Source of the DNA: Streptomyces sp. Y2F8-2
GTDB taxonomy: Bacteria > Actinomycetota > Actinomycetes > Streptomycetales > Streptomycetaceae
Length of the DNA: 64,000 nucleotides
Direction of reading: 5' to 3'
Assembly (NCBI RefSeq): GCF_014905555.1
Contig: NZ_BNGS01000006.1
Span: forward strand, 186,001-250,000
The notes below the pieces were generated by a model. It worked only from the letters and a program-made list of their open reading frames with translations, was not told the origin of the DNA and made no database searches. Below, piece by piece: positions 40,830-48,457 of this stretch. Every line of letters starts with the position of its first letter. Within the stretch, counting starts at the first letter, position 1. A program made the position numbers and the translations under genes.

Positions 40830-41057
40830 CCCGAGCCGGTCGGCGATGGCCCGGCCCCGGTCGCTGGTCATGTGCTGATGGATCGGCGCGGCCCGCGAGC
40901 TGCTGTGGCCCATGTGGGTCAATCAGCTCCCGGGTGCCGGCCCCGGCCGTCGAGGCGAGCGTATGGCCCGTGTGCCGAAGGTCGTGGAAGTGCAGCTCGG
41001 CCGTGACGCCCGCAGCCTTCCGAGTCGGGTCTGGGCCAACGCCTGCTGACCGCCGTG
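40830..41057 (-). pseudogene. Tyrosine integrase C-terminal remnant with lost nucleophile
   Basis: Two pieces in different frames: L-H-F-H-D-L-R-H-T-G-H-T-L-A (the H-x-L-R-H box) and, after a frameshift near 40920, T-H-M-G-H-S-S-S-R-A-A-P-I-H-Q-H-M-T-S-D. In intact relatives the last segment has Y-Q-H with the catalytic Tyr; here it is His. The rest of the integrase is gone. It is fused out of frame to the MerR remnant. Confidence 0.65.
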
Positions 41058-41120
41058 CCACCTCGGGTGCCATCGCTGCAGGGGAATGGTCCGGGGCCCG
41101 GGTCGTCCGACGTCACACGG

Positions 41121-41372
41121 TCACAGCAGCCAGACGCCGAGGGCGGCGATGGCAAGGCCGATCGTGAGGATCACCGGCCCGACCGCGTGATCGCCCCACT
41201 TCCTCGGGCCTTCGAGGCGCCGCATGCCGATGAACACGACCCCACCGGCAATGACGATCGCGCACCCGGCGATCACGACGAGCGCCGCGAAGAAGGGGCC
41301 CCAGCCTGGGTCGTAGTTCGGGTTGTTGTGCGCGACCCCCGCCAGGATCACGCCCCCGAGCCCACCGTGCAC
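41121..41372 (-). CDS. Small two-helix membrane protein of the WXG100 operon
   Basis: An 83-residue protein with two strong transmembrane segments (F-F-A-A-L-V-V-I-A-G-C-A-I-V-I-A-G-G and V-I-L-T-I-G-L-A-I-A-A-L-G-V-W-L-L) joined by a basic loop (M-R-R-L-E-G-P-R-K-W). GTG start three bases after the stop of the large WXG100-type protein. It might be a secretion partner, a membrane anchor or an immunity protein; none can be shown. Confidence 0.75.
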   Translation of the reverse strand: MHGGLGGVILAGVAHNNPNYDPGWGPFFAALVVIAGCAIVIAGGVVFIGMRRLEGPRKWGDHAVGPVILTIGLAIAALGVWLL

Positions 41373-41375
41373 GGA

Positions 41376-42524
41376 TCACTCGCCTGCTTTCTCGACGTCC
41401 TTGGTCAGGTTCTGGAAATCCGACTCGATACCGGAGCCCGCCGCGTACACCGCCGTGTTGAGGCCGGTGCTGAAGGAGTCCTTGTACGCGGCGTCGGCGC
41501 GCTTGCCCCTGTCGCTGAGGTGTTCGCCGCCGAGGCTGCCGTGTTCCTCCATGTGGTGGAAGTGGGCGTCGTTGGCGGCGTTTCCGACCGCCCCGGTCAC
41601 AGTGTTCGTCGCCGCGTCCCACCCGATGGTCGCGCCGTCCTGGTGGTTCCACACGTCAGCCGTGAGGCCGCCGCTGATGTTGCCCAGCGAGCCGTTGACC
41701 GCGCTGCCGACCCGGCCCTCGCCGCCGAGGACCTTGCCGACCGCACCAGTCAGATGGGCGCCCTCGGCCAGCGCCGCGCCGCCCGTTGTGAATGCGGCCG
41801 TGCCCAGGGCTTCCTTGCCGGCGGTGGAGAAATCCTGGCCCACCGTGATCGGCTGCCCATTGAGCCCCTGGCTGAGCATCATGCTGCCCGAGTCCGCCAC
41901 GAAGTTCGTGGCGAAGCTCTCCGCGCCCTTCGTGAGGAACTTCGCGCTGAATTCAGCCACCTTGGTGAGCACCCTCGCCAGCGCCGCCGCACCTTCCTCG
42001 CTGAGCGCGCCGAACCGCTCCAGCAGGGCCGCCACCTTCTCAGCGGCCGAGGTGAAGAGTTTCACCAGGTCGACGATCCTGGCGACCCGCGCGGCCACGG
42101 CCGTGTTCGCGACGAGGTCGGAGAGGAAGCCGGTGAAGAAGGACAGCGCCGCGCCGGCCACCTCCATCTCGGCGATCTCGACGCAGATGTCGATGATCTC
42201 CTCGTTGATCTGGTCGATCTCGTCGGCGTACGCCCGCAGCCCGTCGGCCACCTGGTGGAAGTTGTGTGCGACGTCCTTGACGACGCGCTTCTGCTCCCCC
42301 CAGTGTCTCTCGAAGGCATCGCGTGCCTCACCGTGCCAGCCCTGCTTGTCGACGCCCGCGACAGCGACGTCCAGGGCGTGCACGACCTCTGTCAGATCGG
42401 TGCCCATGGTGTCCCAGGCTCGGGCAATCGAGCGGAGCGTGTCGCCGTTCCCGCCCGGAAGCTCCACCCCGCAGGCCTGGAGGATCTCCAGAACCTTGCC
42501 GTCGATCCAGCTGTTGATGCTCAC
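41376..42524 (-). CDS. Large WXG100/ESX-type secreted protein (possible polymorphic-toxin scaffold)
   Basis: A 382-residue helical protein. The N-terminal 110 residues form a WXG100-like helical hairpin with W63-H-G65 at the turn (K-Q-G-W-H-G-E-A-R-D-A-F) and a heptad-rich second helix. A hydrophobic Ala/Gly-rich central part and a Gly/His-rich C-terminal region (H-F-H-H-M-E-E-H-G, W-N-H-Q-D-G-A) follow. Such proteins are type VII (ESX) substrates; many carry a C-terminal toxin domain, but I recognise none here. It is coupled by ATGA overlap to the small partner upstream. Confidence 0.75.
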   Translation of the reverse strand: MSINSWIDGKVLEILQACGVELPGGNGDTLRSIARAWDTMGTDLTEVVHALDVAVAGVDKQGWHGEARDAFERHWGEQKRVVKDVAHNFHQVADGLRAYADEIDQINEEIIDICVEIAEMEVAGAALSFFTGFLSDLVANTAVAARVARIVDLVKLFTSAAEKVAALLERFGALSEEGAAALARVLTKVAEFSAKFLTKGAESFATNFVADSGSMMLSQGLNGQPITVGQDFSTAGKEALGTAAFTTGGAALAEGAHLTGAVGKVLGGEGRVGSAVNGSLGNISGGLTADVWNHQDGATIGWDAATNTVTGAVGNAANDAHFHHMEEHGSLGGEHLSDRGKRADAAYKDSFSTGLNTAVYAAGSGIESDFQNLTKDVEKAGE

Positions 42525-42853
42525 GCCGGGCCTCCAGCCGGCTGGGTCGCGGCACGGAGATGGTCCATGGCGGTCCGGTCCGAGTCCTTGTAGTTGGCGG
42601 CGTTGAGACGCAGCCGGTCGCCGTCACTGGTGAGCACCCCGGGCAGATGCCCGAGTGCCTTGATGGTGCTGTCCAGTAGCGTCTGGTACTTCTCCGCCGC
42701 ACCGTCGCAGGCGCCGAGCAGGCCGAAGGCTTCTCCGACCTCGGACGCGGTCGCCGCGAAGTCGTTGACCGGGTTCGCCAGACCCTTCGCTTCCCTGTCG
42801 AACTTCCCAGCAAGGTCGGTCAGGGTGTCGGGGTCGACACCGAACTGGCTCAT
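42521..42853 (-). CDS. Small ESX/WXG100-like partner protein
   Basis: A 110-residue all-helical protein beginning M-S-Q-F-G-V-D-P-D-T-L, with two long amphipathic helices, typical of the small ESX partners; the W-x-G turn itself is replaced by an F-G-L-L-G segment. Its stop overlaps the ATG of the large protein by four bases, consistent with a heterodimer exported together. No ESX core genes (EccC and so on) are in the window, so export would rely on a system elsewhere. Confidence 0.72.
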   Translation of the reverse strand: MSQFGVDPDTLTDLAGKFDREAKGLANPVNDFAATASEVGEAFGLLGACDGAAEKYQTLLDSTIKALGHLPGVLTSDGDRLRLNAANYKDSDRTAMDHLRAATQPAGGPA

Positions 42854-43215
42854 CCTGCTTCCCCCGTCGTCGAGTACATGGACAGACCAGCAGTACTGGA
42901 GGCAGTGATCCGCCGGGAAGGGTGGTTTGCGGGTTCAAGACGCGATGATGTCGCGCCCTTTGACCAGAAGATCCACCATCTTGAAGTCGCTGGTGTCATG
43001 CGCCGGAAATCATGAGAATTGGTTGGCGACTTCTTTGCGTGGTGCACCGAGGCCCTGCCGCTGTGGAGATCGTTCTCTCCGGGATCGAGGCGTCCAACTG
43101 GTGGGCAGCCTCGCGCCGCGGGCGAAGATCGTGCTGCGGTGCGCCGAGGGCATGGTGAACAAACAGGTCACCTGCACGTCCGTCACGCCCGCTTGGTGTC
43201 CGCCATCATGAGGCG
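42854..43215. other. 362-bp intergenic region
   Basis: It separates the ESX-type operon from the SUFU gene. Frames on either strand show no domain; possible decayed sequence. Confidence 0.45.
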
Positions 43216-43836
43216 GTGACACAGACTGAAGAAGCTCCCGGCTGGGACGCCATAGACGCAGCCCTCGCACCGTTCTATCCGGGGATCACGCCCTTCCACG
43301 TCGGCTACTTCCCACCCAAAGGCTTCGAGGGCGGTGCGCTCCAGGGGTGCTCGGCGTACCCGGCTGAGGGGCACTGGCACTACGTGACCTACGGGCTGAG
43401 CGAGCTCTACGCCCCCGGCGAGGACGACGATCCCGAGTGGTCGGGGTGGGGCTTCGAGCTCACGCTACGCGTGCGGCGCGGCGATGAGGAGCGGCCGCCC
43501 GGGTGGCCGTACGGGATGCTGCAGGAAGTCGCGAAATACGTGAACGGCAACCAGGTGCTGCTGGAGGACGGGCACCGGATCGACTTCCGCCAGCCGGTCA
43601 CAGGGCATCCCCACCTGGAGGACGCGCCGCCCACCGGACTGACGGTGTTCGCCTTTACCGCCGACCCGCAGTTGGGCACCATCGACACTCCCAACGGCAA
43701 GGTCACCTTCCTGCAGGCCGTCGGCGTCACCGCGGAGGAGAAGGGTGCCATGACGGACAGCAGCACCGCACAGGTCCTGCAGACGCTCGCGGCCGGCAAT
43801 CCACTGCTGGTGACCGATCCGGCGCGAGCCGTCTGA
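43216..43836 (+). CDS. Suppressor-of-fused (SUFU) domain protein
   Basis: A 206-residue protein: A-P-F-Y-P-G, then H-Y-V-T-Y-G-L-S-E-L-Y and S-G-W-G-F-E-L-T-L-R-V, followed by L-Q-A-V-G-V-T-A-E-E, the landmarks of bacterial SUFU domains. In bacteria these often act as immunity proteins in polymorphic toxin loci, which fits the ESX-type genes 0.4 kb away on the other strand, but the domain also occurs alone. GTG start at 43216. Confidence 0.85.
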   Translation: MTQTEEAPGWDAIDAALAPFYPGITPFHVGYFPPKGFEGGALQGCSAYPAEGHWHYVTYGLSELYAPGEDDDPEWSGWGFELTLRVRRGDEERPPGWPYGMLQEVAKYVNGNQVLLEDGHRIDFRQPVTGHPHLEDAPPTGLTVFAFTADPQLGTIDTPNGKVTFLQAVGVTAEEKGAMTDSSTAQVLQTLAAGNPLLVTDPARAV

Positions 43837-43864
43837 GCCGATCGTCACTGTTATGGGAGCCCGC

Positions 43865-44089
43865 ATGGTGACGGCGACCGTCCGTGAGTGGCGCGACGAG
43901 GAAGGGTGGGGGGTGCTCGACTCCCCCGAGACGCCCGGTGGTTGTTGGGGCCACTACTCCCACATCCAGATGGAAGGGTTCCGCAGGCTGTCGCCGGGAC
44001 AGCGGGTAGACCTCCAGTGGGAAGCCCCCGGCTTCAAGCAGGACGGGTACGACTACCGGGCTGTGAGCATCGTGCCTCGGTCGGCCTGA
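43865..44089 (+). CDS. Cold-shock-domain-like small protein
   Basis: A 74-residue OB-fold candidate: T-A-T-V-R-E-W-R-D-E-E-G-W-G-V-L-D-S-P resembles the first two strands of cold-shock proteins (K-W-F-N-x-x-K-G-F-G), and G-Q-R-V-D-L-Q-W-E-A-P is the later V-x-F strand; the two RNA-binding motifs are altered. ATG 43865 is chosen for GGGAG at 5 bases; ATG 43853 is in frame. It follows the SUFU gene by 28 bp and is probably cotranscribed. Confidence 0.7.
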   Translation: MVTATVREWRDEEGWGVLDSPETPGGCWGHYSHIQMEGFRRLSPGQRVDLQWEAPGFKQDGYDYRAVSIVPRSA

Positions 44090-44185
44090 CATCCACACCA
44101 GACAGTTGGGGCGCCGCAGGCTTCCGGTGCGGCCGGCGGTCAGTGGCCCTGCGGCGCAGGGGCCGCAGAGCCCGCAGGTGGTCGT

Positions 44186-44583
44186 TCATCGGCGCCGGGG
44201 TGGGACGGTCAGTACCGGGCGCCGACGGGGGCCGGGGATGGCGTCGAGGTCGGCCAGGTCGGCCAGGTCGTCCGGAGAGAGCTGGACGTTTGCGGCGCCC
44301 GCGTTGTCGGCGAGGTACCTCGGGGTCTTGGTGCCGGGGATGGGGACGACGTGCGGGCCCTGGGCGGGCCCTGGGCGACGAGCCACGCGAGGGCGACCTG
44401 CGCAGGAGTGGCGCCGATCCGTTCGGCGACGTCACGGACCTTGATCGCGATGTCGAGGTCGGCTCGCAGGTTGTCCTGCTGGAAGCGCGGCAGACGCCGC
44501 CGCTGGTCCTTTTCCGGCAGTTCGTCGAAGGAGGCGAAGCGGCCGGCGAGGAAGCCGCGGCCCAGCGGAGAGTACGGCAGGAG
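44186..44583 (-). pseudogene. Broken aldo/keto reductase (C-terminal part)
   Basis: From the left junction it reads L-P-Y-S-P-L-G-R-G-F-L-A-G-R-F and A-T-P-A-Q-V-A-L-A-W-L-V-A-Q-G, then changes frame and continues V-V-P-I-P-G-T-K-T-P-R-Y-L-A-D-N, all typical of the AKR C-terminal half. The frame change is caused by an exact 11-bp tandem duplication (44353-44363 and 44364-44374). The catalytic N-terminal half (Asp/Tyr/Lys/His) is absent. Confidence 0.75.
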
Positions 44584-44635
44584 GCACCTTGGGCACCTCG
44601 GCGGAGAGGTCGATGCCTGCGATGCCCTCGCCGCC
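44584..44635 (-). pseudogene. Short arsC-like remnant
   Basis: Minus-strand codons give G-I-A-G-I-D-L-S-A-E-V-P-K-V, close to A-E-L-D-I-D-I-S-A-E-V-P-K-V of the arsC at 18848-19264; about 30 of 34 bases match around GCACCTTGGGCACCTCGGC. It is joined to the AKR remnant, so two unrelated genes were fused by deletion or insertion. Confidence 0.5.
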
Positions 44636-44762
44636 TGACGCTGCCGCCCTTCAGGCTCTGCCTCCGCCGGGGGACCAAGATGCGCCCGCGATCAGGCGAA
44701 TCCTGCCTCCGGCCGCGGCGGCTTCAGCCCGGTCTCCTGCTCCACAGGCGCCCAAAGGTGTC

Positions 44763-45116
44763 CTACTGACGCCGCTGGCCGAGGACGCAGAACTCGTTGC
44801 CTTCGGGGTCTGCCAGCACAACCCACGATTGGTCACCCTGGCCGATGTCGACACGCTGTGCGCCATGAGCCAGAAGACGAGCCACCTCGGCGTCCTGGTC
44901 GTCAGGCCTGAAGTCGAGGTGCAGTCGGCTCTTGGCCTTCTTGCTCTCGTCGAGCCGGACGAAGTCCAACCCGGGCAGGCGATCCGGCTCCGGGCGGATC
45001 TCGAACTCGTCATCCGAGGAGTGGACCACAACCCACCCGAGGGCCTCGGCCCACCACTGGCCCAAGGCCACCGGATCTGCCGAGTGAACGATTACCTGCT
45101 CCCATTCCAAGGTCAT
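44763..45116 (-). CDS. Glyoxalase-like VOC protein
   Basis: A 117-residue single-module VOC protein: V-I-V-H-S-A-D-P-V-A-L-G-Q-W-W-A-E-A-L-G-W at the start, L-H-L-D-F-R-P in the middle and L-A-D-P-E-G-N-E-F-C-V-L at the end, the usual half-barrel with a ligand Glu. The function of this subgroup is unknown (resistance or detoxification are common guesses). ATG at 45116. Confidence 0.85.
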   Translation of the reverse strand: MTLEWEQVIVHSADPVALGQWWAEALGWVVVHSSDDEFEIRPEPDRLPGLDFVRLDESKKAKSRLHLDFRPDDQDAEVARLLAHGAQRVDIGQGDQSWVVLADPEGNEFCVLGQRRQ

Positions 45117-45163
45117 CCGGCGAGCCTAGCCGCTACCAGGGCTTCAAAGGCAGGCAATATAAA

Positions 45164-45286
45164 AGGTCGCCGTGCCAAATGCAGAGGTCGGCAGCGGTCG
45201 ACAAGGGTGTCCAGCGGGTGCATCAGAGCCTGCCGGCCCGGTCGGCGAAGCGGCAGGTCACCGGCCCGGTATCCCCGCCTCTCCTG
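45164..45286. repeat. Long dispersed repeat, copy B
   Basis: The partner of 21817-21940, with strong identity in the first 45 bases (about 41 matches) and in the TCGGC-x-AGCGAAGC-x-GCAGGTCACC part. It lies between the VOC and ferritin-like genes, 23 kb from copy A. Confidence 0.6.
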
Positions 45287-45321
45287 GAGAGGTGGGCGGA
45301 AGGCGGTGGGCTGTCTGGTTG

Positions 45322-46053
45322 TCAGTCCCCGCTCGTCCACGCATCTGGGCGGGGCGTGAGCACCGCGGAGACGACCGCGCCGGACGAGGCCGCGACATCA
45401 GCCGTGAACCGCAGGCGTCCGACGCCGAGCCGTCGCAGCGCCGGACCGTGGTCGACGGCGACGACGAGGGAGACCGCGAGCAGAAGAAGTCGCCACAGGG
45501 ACATCACCGGACGGCGCAGCGCGCGGGGCAGCTCCGCCAGGGAGGCGTGCAGCCGCTCGCAGTGGAACGGGACGTGGCGCTGCTCGTCAGCGAGGATCCG
45601 CCCTGCCACATCCGAAGTGAGCGAGTCGTCGGTGCCATCGCGCAGGGCCCGGTAATAACGCAGTGCCACCACTTCCGCGATCATCAGCACCAGCAGTTCC
45701 ATGCGCAGGCCCATGAGGCGCCGAAGCCGTACGAATGCCGTGTCGCTCCAGTGACCGGTCAACGTCGGTACGCCACCCGCAGCCAGCAACCGAGCGAGTA
45801 GCCGGGCGTGGTTCTGCTCCTCGGCGACGAAGAGCCGGACCGCCTGCGCGTAGTCGCCGTCGCCGGCCTCATCCGCTTTGCCGACGAGGTTGGCACCGTC
45901 GCCGTCCTCGCCGACCTGGAAACGCTGAATGCTGGACCACACCGCCGGATGCAGCGTCGCACTTCGCCCCCAGTCCGGGTCACCCTGGGCCCGTCTGCGC
46001 TCGCGCTCGTCCTCGAACCGCCTTGTCCACTTCGCGAAACCGCCCGTATGCAT
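45322..46053 (-). CDS. Ferritin-like di-iron protein with C-terminal membrane segment
   Basis: A 243-residue protein. Di-iron ligands are visible: F-V-A-E-E-Q-N-H-A-R in one helix, L-V-L-M-I-A-E-V-V-A-L in another, and I-L-A-D-E-Q-R-H-V-P-F-H, that is E-x2-H pairs plus two lone Glu. A hydrophobic helix (L-L-L-L-A-V-S-L-V-V-A-V) follows near 195. The fold serves oxidases, desaturase-like enzymes and iron storage; substrate unknown. The ATG at 46053 is chosen for GGGGAGA upstream rather than the longer frame to 46218. Confidence 0.75.
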   Translation of the reverse strand: MHTGGFAKWTRRFEDERERRRAQGDPDWGRSATLHPAVWSSIQRFQVGEDGDGANLVGKADEAGDGDYAQAVRLFVAEEQNHARLLARLLAAGGVPTLTGHWSDTAFVRLRRLMGLRMELLVLMIAEVVALRYYRALRDGTDDSLTSDVAGRILADEQRHVPFHCERLHASLAELPRALRRPVMSLWRLLLLAVSLVVAVDHGPALRRLGVGRLRFTADVAASSGAVVSAVLTPRPDAWTSGD

Positions 46054-46584
46054 CCGGTCTCCCCTCTGCGGGCACAGCGACCGTGCCCCGCAGAGGGACG
46101 ACGCCAGTGGACACCGAACCGTTCCGCCCCTGCCCGGCCCCGCAGACTTGTCCGCCGCAGCAGCAGGCCGTCGCGTGAAACTCGAGAGGACAGGGCACCC
46201 ACCTTCGAACGCTGGCACCTACCTGCACCGTCACGGCCAAACGTTGGCCTGTGCCCGGAAAGCGTCGGGGTCGCTCTCCACAGGCAGTACGCACAGCAAA
46301 TGACCGCCAGGCACCCGCAGCACGCGGCACTCCTGCCACTGCGACACCTGCTCAGTCCCTGAAGGTGGACACGCGTTCGCGTGTCATGCGGCCGGCGTGA
46401 GCTTGGCCGTGTGGTGCTGGGCCCTGAGGGAGAAGGGCGGTTACCGACCGAGCGACATGGGTCATGACCGCGCACGTCCGCGACCAGCGGTTCATCGAGC
46501 TTTTGGTGAGGAGCGCCGACTCCCACTGCAGCGGGCATCAGCGGGCATCAGCGGACAAGTGACCCGCTGCCCGTCCCCGTCCGG
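46054..46584. other. 531-bp region with one short frame
   Basis: Only the short frame at 46231-46347 stands out; the rest shows no gene or site that I can support. Confidence 0.45.
46231..46347 (-). CDS. Possible 38-residue protein or C-terminal fragment
   Basis: From GTG 46347 the frame reads W-Q-E-C-R-V-L-R-V-P-G-G-H-L-L-C-V-L-P-V, then D-P-D-A-F-R-A-Q-A, an amphipathic strand-rich segment that looks like the end of a real domain. No homologous front is visible upstream, so a truncated gene is likely. Confidence 0.35.
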   Translation of the reverse strand: MSQWQECRVLRVPGGHLLCVLPVESDPDAFRAQANVWP

Positions 46585-46878
46585 TCAGGACAGCGGGTCC
46601 AGGAACGTCAGCACGGAGGCGTCCTCCTCGATCAGCGGGGCCAGGGCGGCGTTGAACGGGGCGCCGTACGGAGCCTTCAGATGCGCCTGGAAGGCGTCCT
46701 CGTCCCGGTACACCTCGAAGATCCAGAAGGCACGTGGGGCGGACGCCTTGGTGTACACGTCGAAGGCGAGGTTGCCGTCCTCCTCGCGCACCTTCCGGGC
46801 GTACTCCCCCAGCAGGCCGGCCACGTCTGCCTCCGCGCCCTCACGGGCGGTGAACTCGGCGAACAGGGTCTTCTTCAC
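46585..46878 (-). CDS. Antibiotic-biosynthesis-monooxygenase (ABM) domain protein
   Basis: A 97-residue ferredoxin-like alpha/beta barrel protein: F-A-E-F-T-A-R-E-G start, L-A-F-D-V-Y-T-K-A centre, F-W-I-F-E-V-Y-R-D-E-D-A-F-Q-A-H-L helix. Family members are cofactor-free quinol monooxygenases or heme-degrading proteins. GTG 46878 with AAGGA upstream is chosen rather than the longer frame to 46932. It is divergent from the sugar transporter operon and shares its regulatory region. Confidence 0.85.
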   Translation of the reverse strand: MKKTLFAEFTAREGAEADVAGLLGEYARKVREEDGNLAFDVYTKASAPRAFWIFEVYRDEDAFQAHLKAPYGAPFNAALAPLIEEDASVLTFLDPLS

Positions 46879-47327
46879 GGTGTCGTGTCCTTGCGTCGTC
46901 GGTGTGGCCGTGCAACGGCACCCGGGAGTCACTGGTCTGGATCATGCCGTCATCCACCCGCGGACGGCAGACGTGCGCGGCAGTCGTGCGCGGCAGTCGT
47001 GCGCCCGGACGCCACGAAGCCCCCGCATCACCGGAGTGGGTGGTGCGGTGGTCGCCGCCCCGGAATGTCGTCGCCGACTTATGTCATCGATGACACCGAA
47101 GGGGCCCGACGATGATGCGGGCAACACGGCCCACGCGTCAACGGGTTCTGCCGCCGCCGTGGACGTTGCCGATTTGTGACGAGTGCAAGGCATTGACGTT
47201 GCCGGGAGCGGAGTCCATCATCCTCGGCAAGCAAGCAGTGTCAACGATGACATAAGTCAACGATGACACCTGGGGACGGCATGCTTCGATGCCGGCCGCG
47301 CCGCCCGCAATCCCGCAGGAGTCGTTC
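46879..47327. promoter_or_regulatory. Divergent control region with three LacI-type operators
   Basis: Three sites of consensus TGTCAWCGATGACA: 47082-47095 (perfect palindrome with central ATCGAT), 47239-47252 and 47255-47268 (first base changed, A-G-T-C-A). The last two are centred 16 bp apart, and the first lies 157 bp away, a layout suited to loop formation. The central CG and 14-bp symmetry fit a LacI-family protein; the regulator at 50359-51390 downstream of the transporter is the obvious candidate. Confidence 0.7.
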
Positions 47328-48347
47328 ATGTCTCGCACCACTCGTCTGTCCCCCTCCCTCCTCAGAGTCGCCGCGTGCACCGGCATCGCAGCCCTCACCC
47401 TGACGGCCTGCGGATCCGGCTCCGGGTCCGGCTCGGTGAGCGCGGGCTCGGGCAAGGGCGTCAAGGTCGGTCTGATCACCAAGACCGACACCAACCCGTT
47501 CTTCGTGAAGATGAAGGAGGGCGCGGAGAAGGCCGCCAAGGAGAACGGCGTCCAACTGGTCAGCGCCGCGGGCAAGTTCGACGGGGACAACGCCGGTCAG
47601 GTCACCGCCATCGAGAACATGGTCGCCTCCGGGGTCAAGGGCATCCTGATCACCCCGAGCGACTCCAAGGCGATCGTGCCCGCGATCCAGAAGGCGCGCG
47701 CCAAGGGCGTCCTGGTGATCGCCCTGGACACCCCGCCCGAGCCGCAGAGCGCGGTCGACGCCCTCTTCGCGACCAACAACTTCAACGCCGGCCAGCTGAT
47801 CGGCGAGTACGCCAAGTCGGCCATGAAGGGCAAGACGGCCAAGATAGCCACGCTCGACCTGGCGCCGGGCGTCTCCGTCGGCGTCCAGCGTCACGACGGC
47901 TTCCTGAAGGGCTTCGGTGCCACCGGCAAGGACGTCGTCTGCTCCCAGGACACCAACGGTGACCAGGCCAAGGGCCAGACCGCGATGGAGAACTGCCTGC
48001 AGAAGGCGCCCGGCATCAACGTCGTCTACACCATCAACGAGCCCGCGGCCCTGGGCGCGTACACCGCGCTGAAGGCCAAGGGCCGGGAGAAGGACGTCCT
48101 GATCGTCTCCGTCGACGGCGGCTGCACCGGCACCCAGGCGGTCAAGGACGGCAAGATCGCCGCAACCTCGCAGCAGTACCCGCTGAAGATGGCCGCCGAC
48201 GGCGTCAAGGCGGTCGCGACGTACGCCAAGGACGGCACGAAGGCCTCCGGCTACACCGACACCGGCGTCACCCTGATCACCGACAAGCCGCAGGCCGGGG
48301 TCACGTCCAAGGACACCGGGTTCGGCCTGCAGAACTGCTGGGGCTGA
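47328..48347 (+). CDS. Sugar ABC transporter substrate-binding lipoprotein (FrcB/RbsB-like)
   Basis: A 339-residue lipoprotein: signal peptide with lipobox L-T-A-C near residue 29, then a type-1 periplasmic binding fold (V-G-L-I-T-K-T-D-T-N-P-F-F, I-L-I-T-P-S-D-S, A-L-D-T-P, V-Y-T-I-N-E-P-A, V-D-G-G-C). Ribose/fructose-type binding proteins look like this. ATG 47328 with GGAG upstream. First gene of an operon with permease and ATPase; the order B-C-A and the single-domain ATPase match fructose Frc systems. The levanase 12 kb away would supply fructose. Confidence 0.88.
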   Translation: MSRTTRLSPSLLRVAACTGIAALTLTACGSGSGSGSVSAGSGKGVKVGLITKTDTNPFFVKMKEGAEKAAKENGVQLVSAAGKFDGDNAGQVTAIENMVASGVKGILITPSDSKAIVPAIQKARAKGVLVIALDTPPEPQSAVDALFATNNFNAGQLIGEYAKSAMKGKTAKIATLDLAPGVSVGVQRHDGFLKGFGATGKDVVCSQDTNGDQAKGQTAMENCLQKAPGINVVYTINEPAALGAYTALKAKGREKDVLIVSVDGGCTGTQAVKDGKIAATSQQYPLKMAADGVKAVATYAKDGTKASGYTDTGVTLITDKPQAGVTSKDTGFGLQNCWG

Positions 48348-48457
48348 GCCGCCCCCGAGGACCGTTCGACACCGCCTCTTCCCTCAGCGGGGCGGCCGGC
48401 CCCACACCTCCCCGACCGTGGGACGGCCGCCCCCTTGTCTTCCGACAAGGACTTCGC

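Noticed and set aside
41055..42593. A 512-codon plus-strand frame over the WXG100-type gene
   Set aside because: Antisense shadow; the minus-strand genes have overlapping starts and stops and a W-x-G motif.
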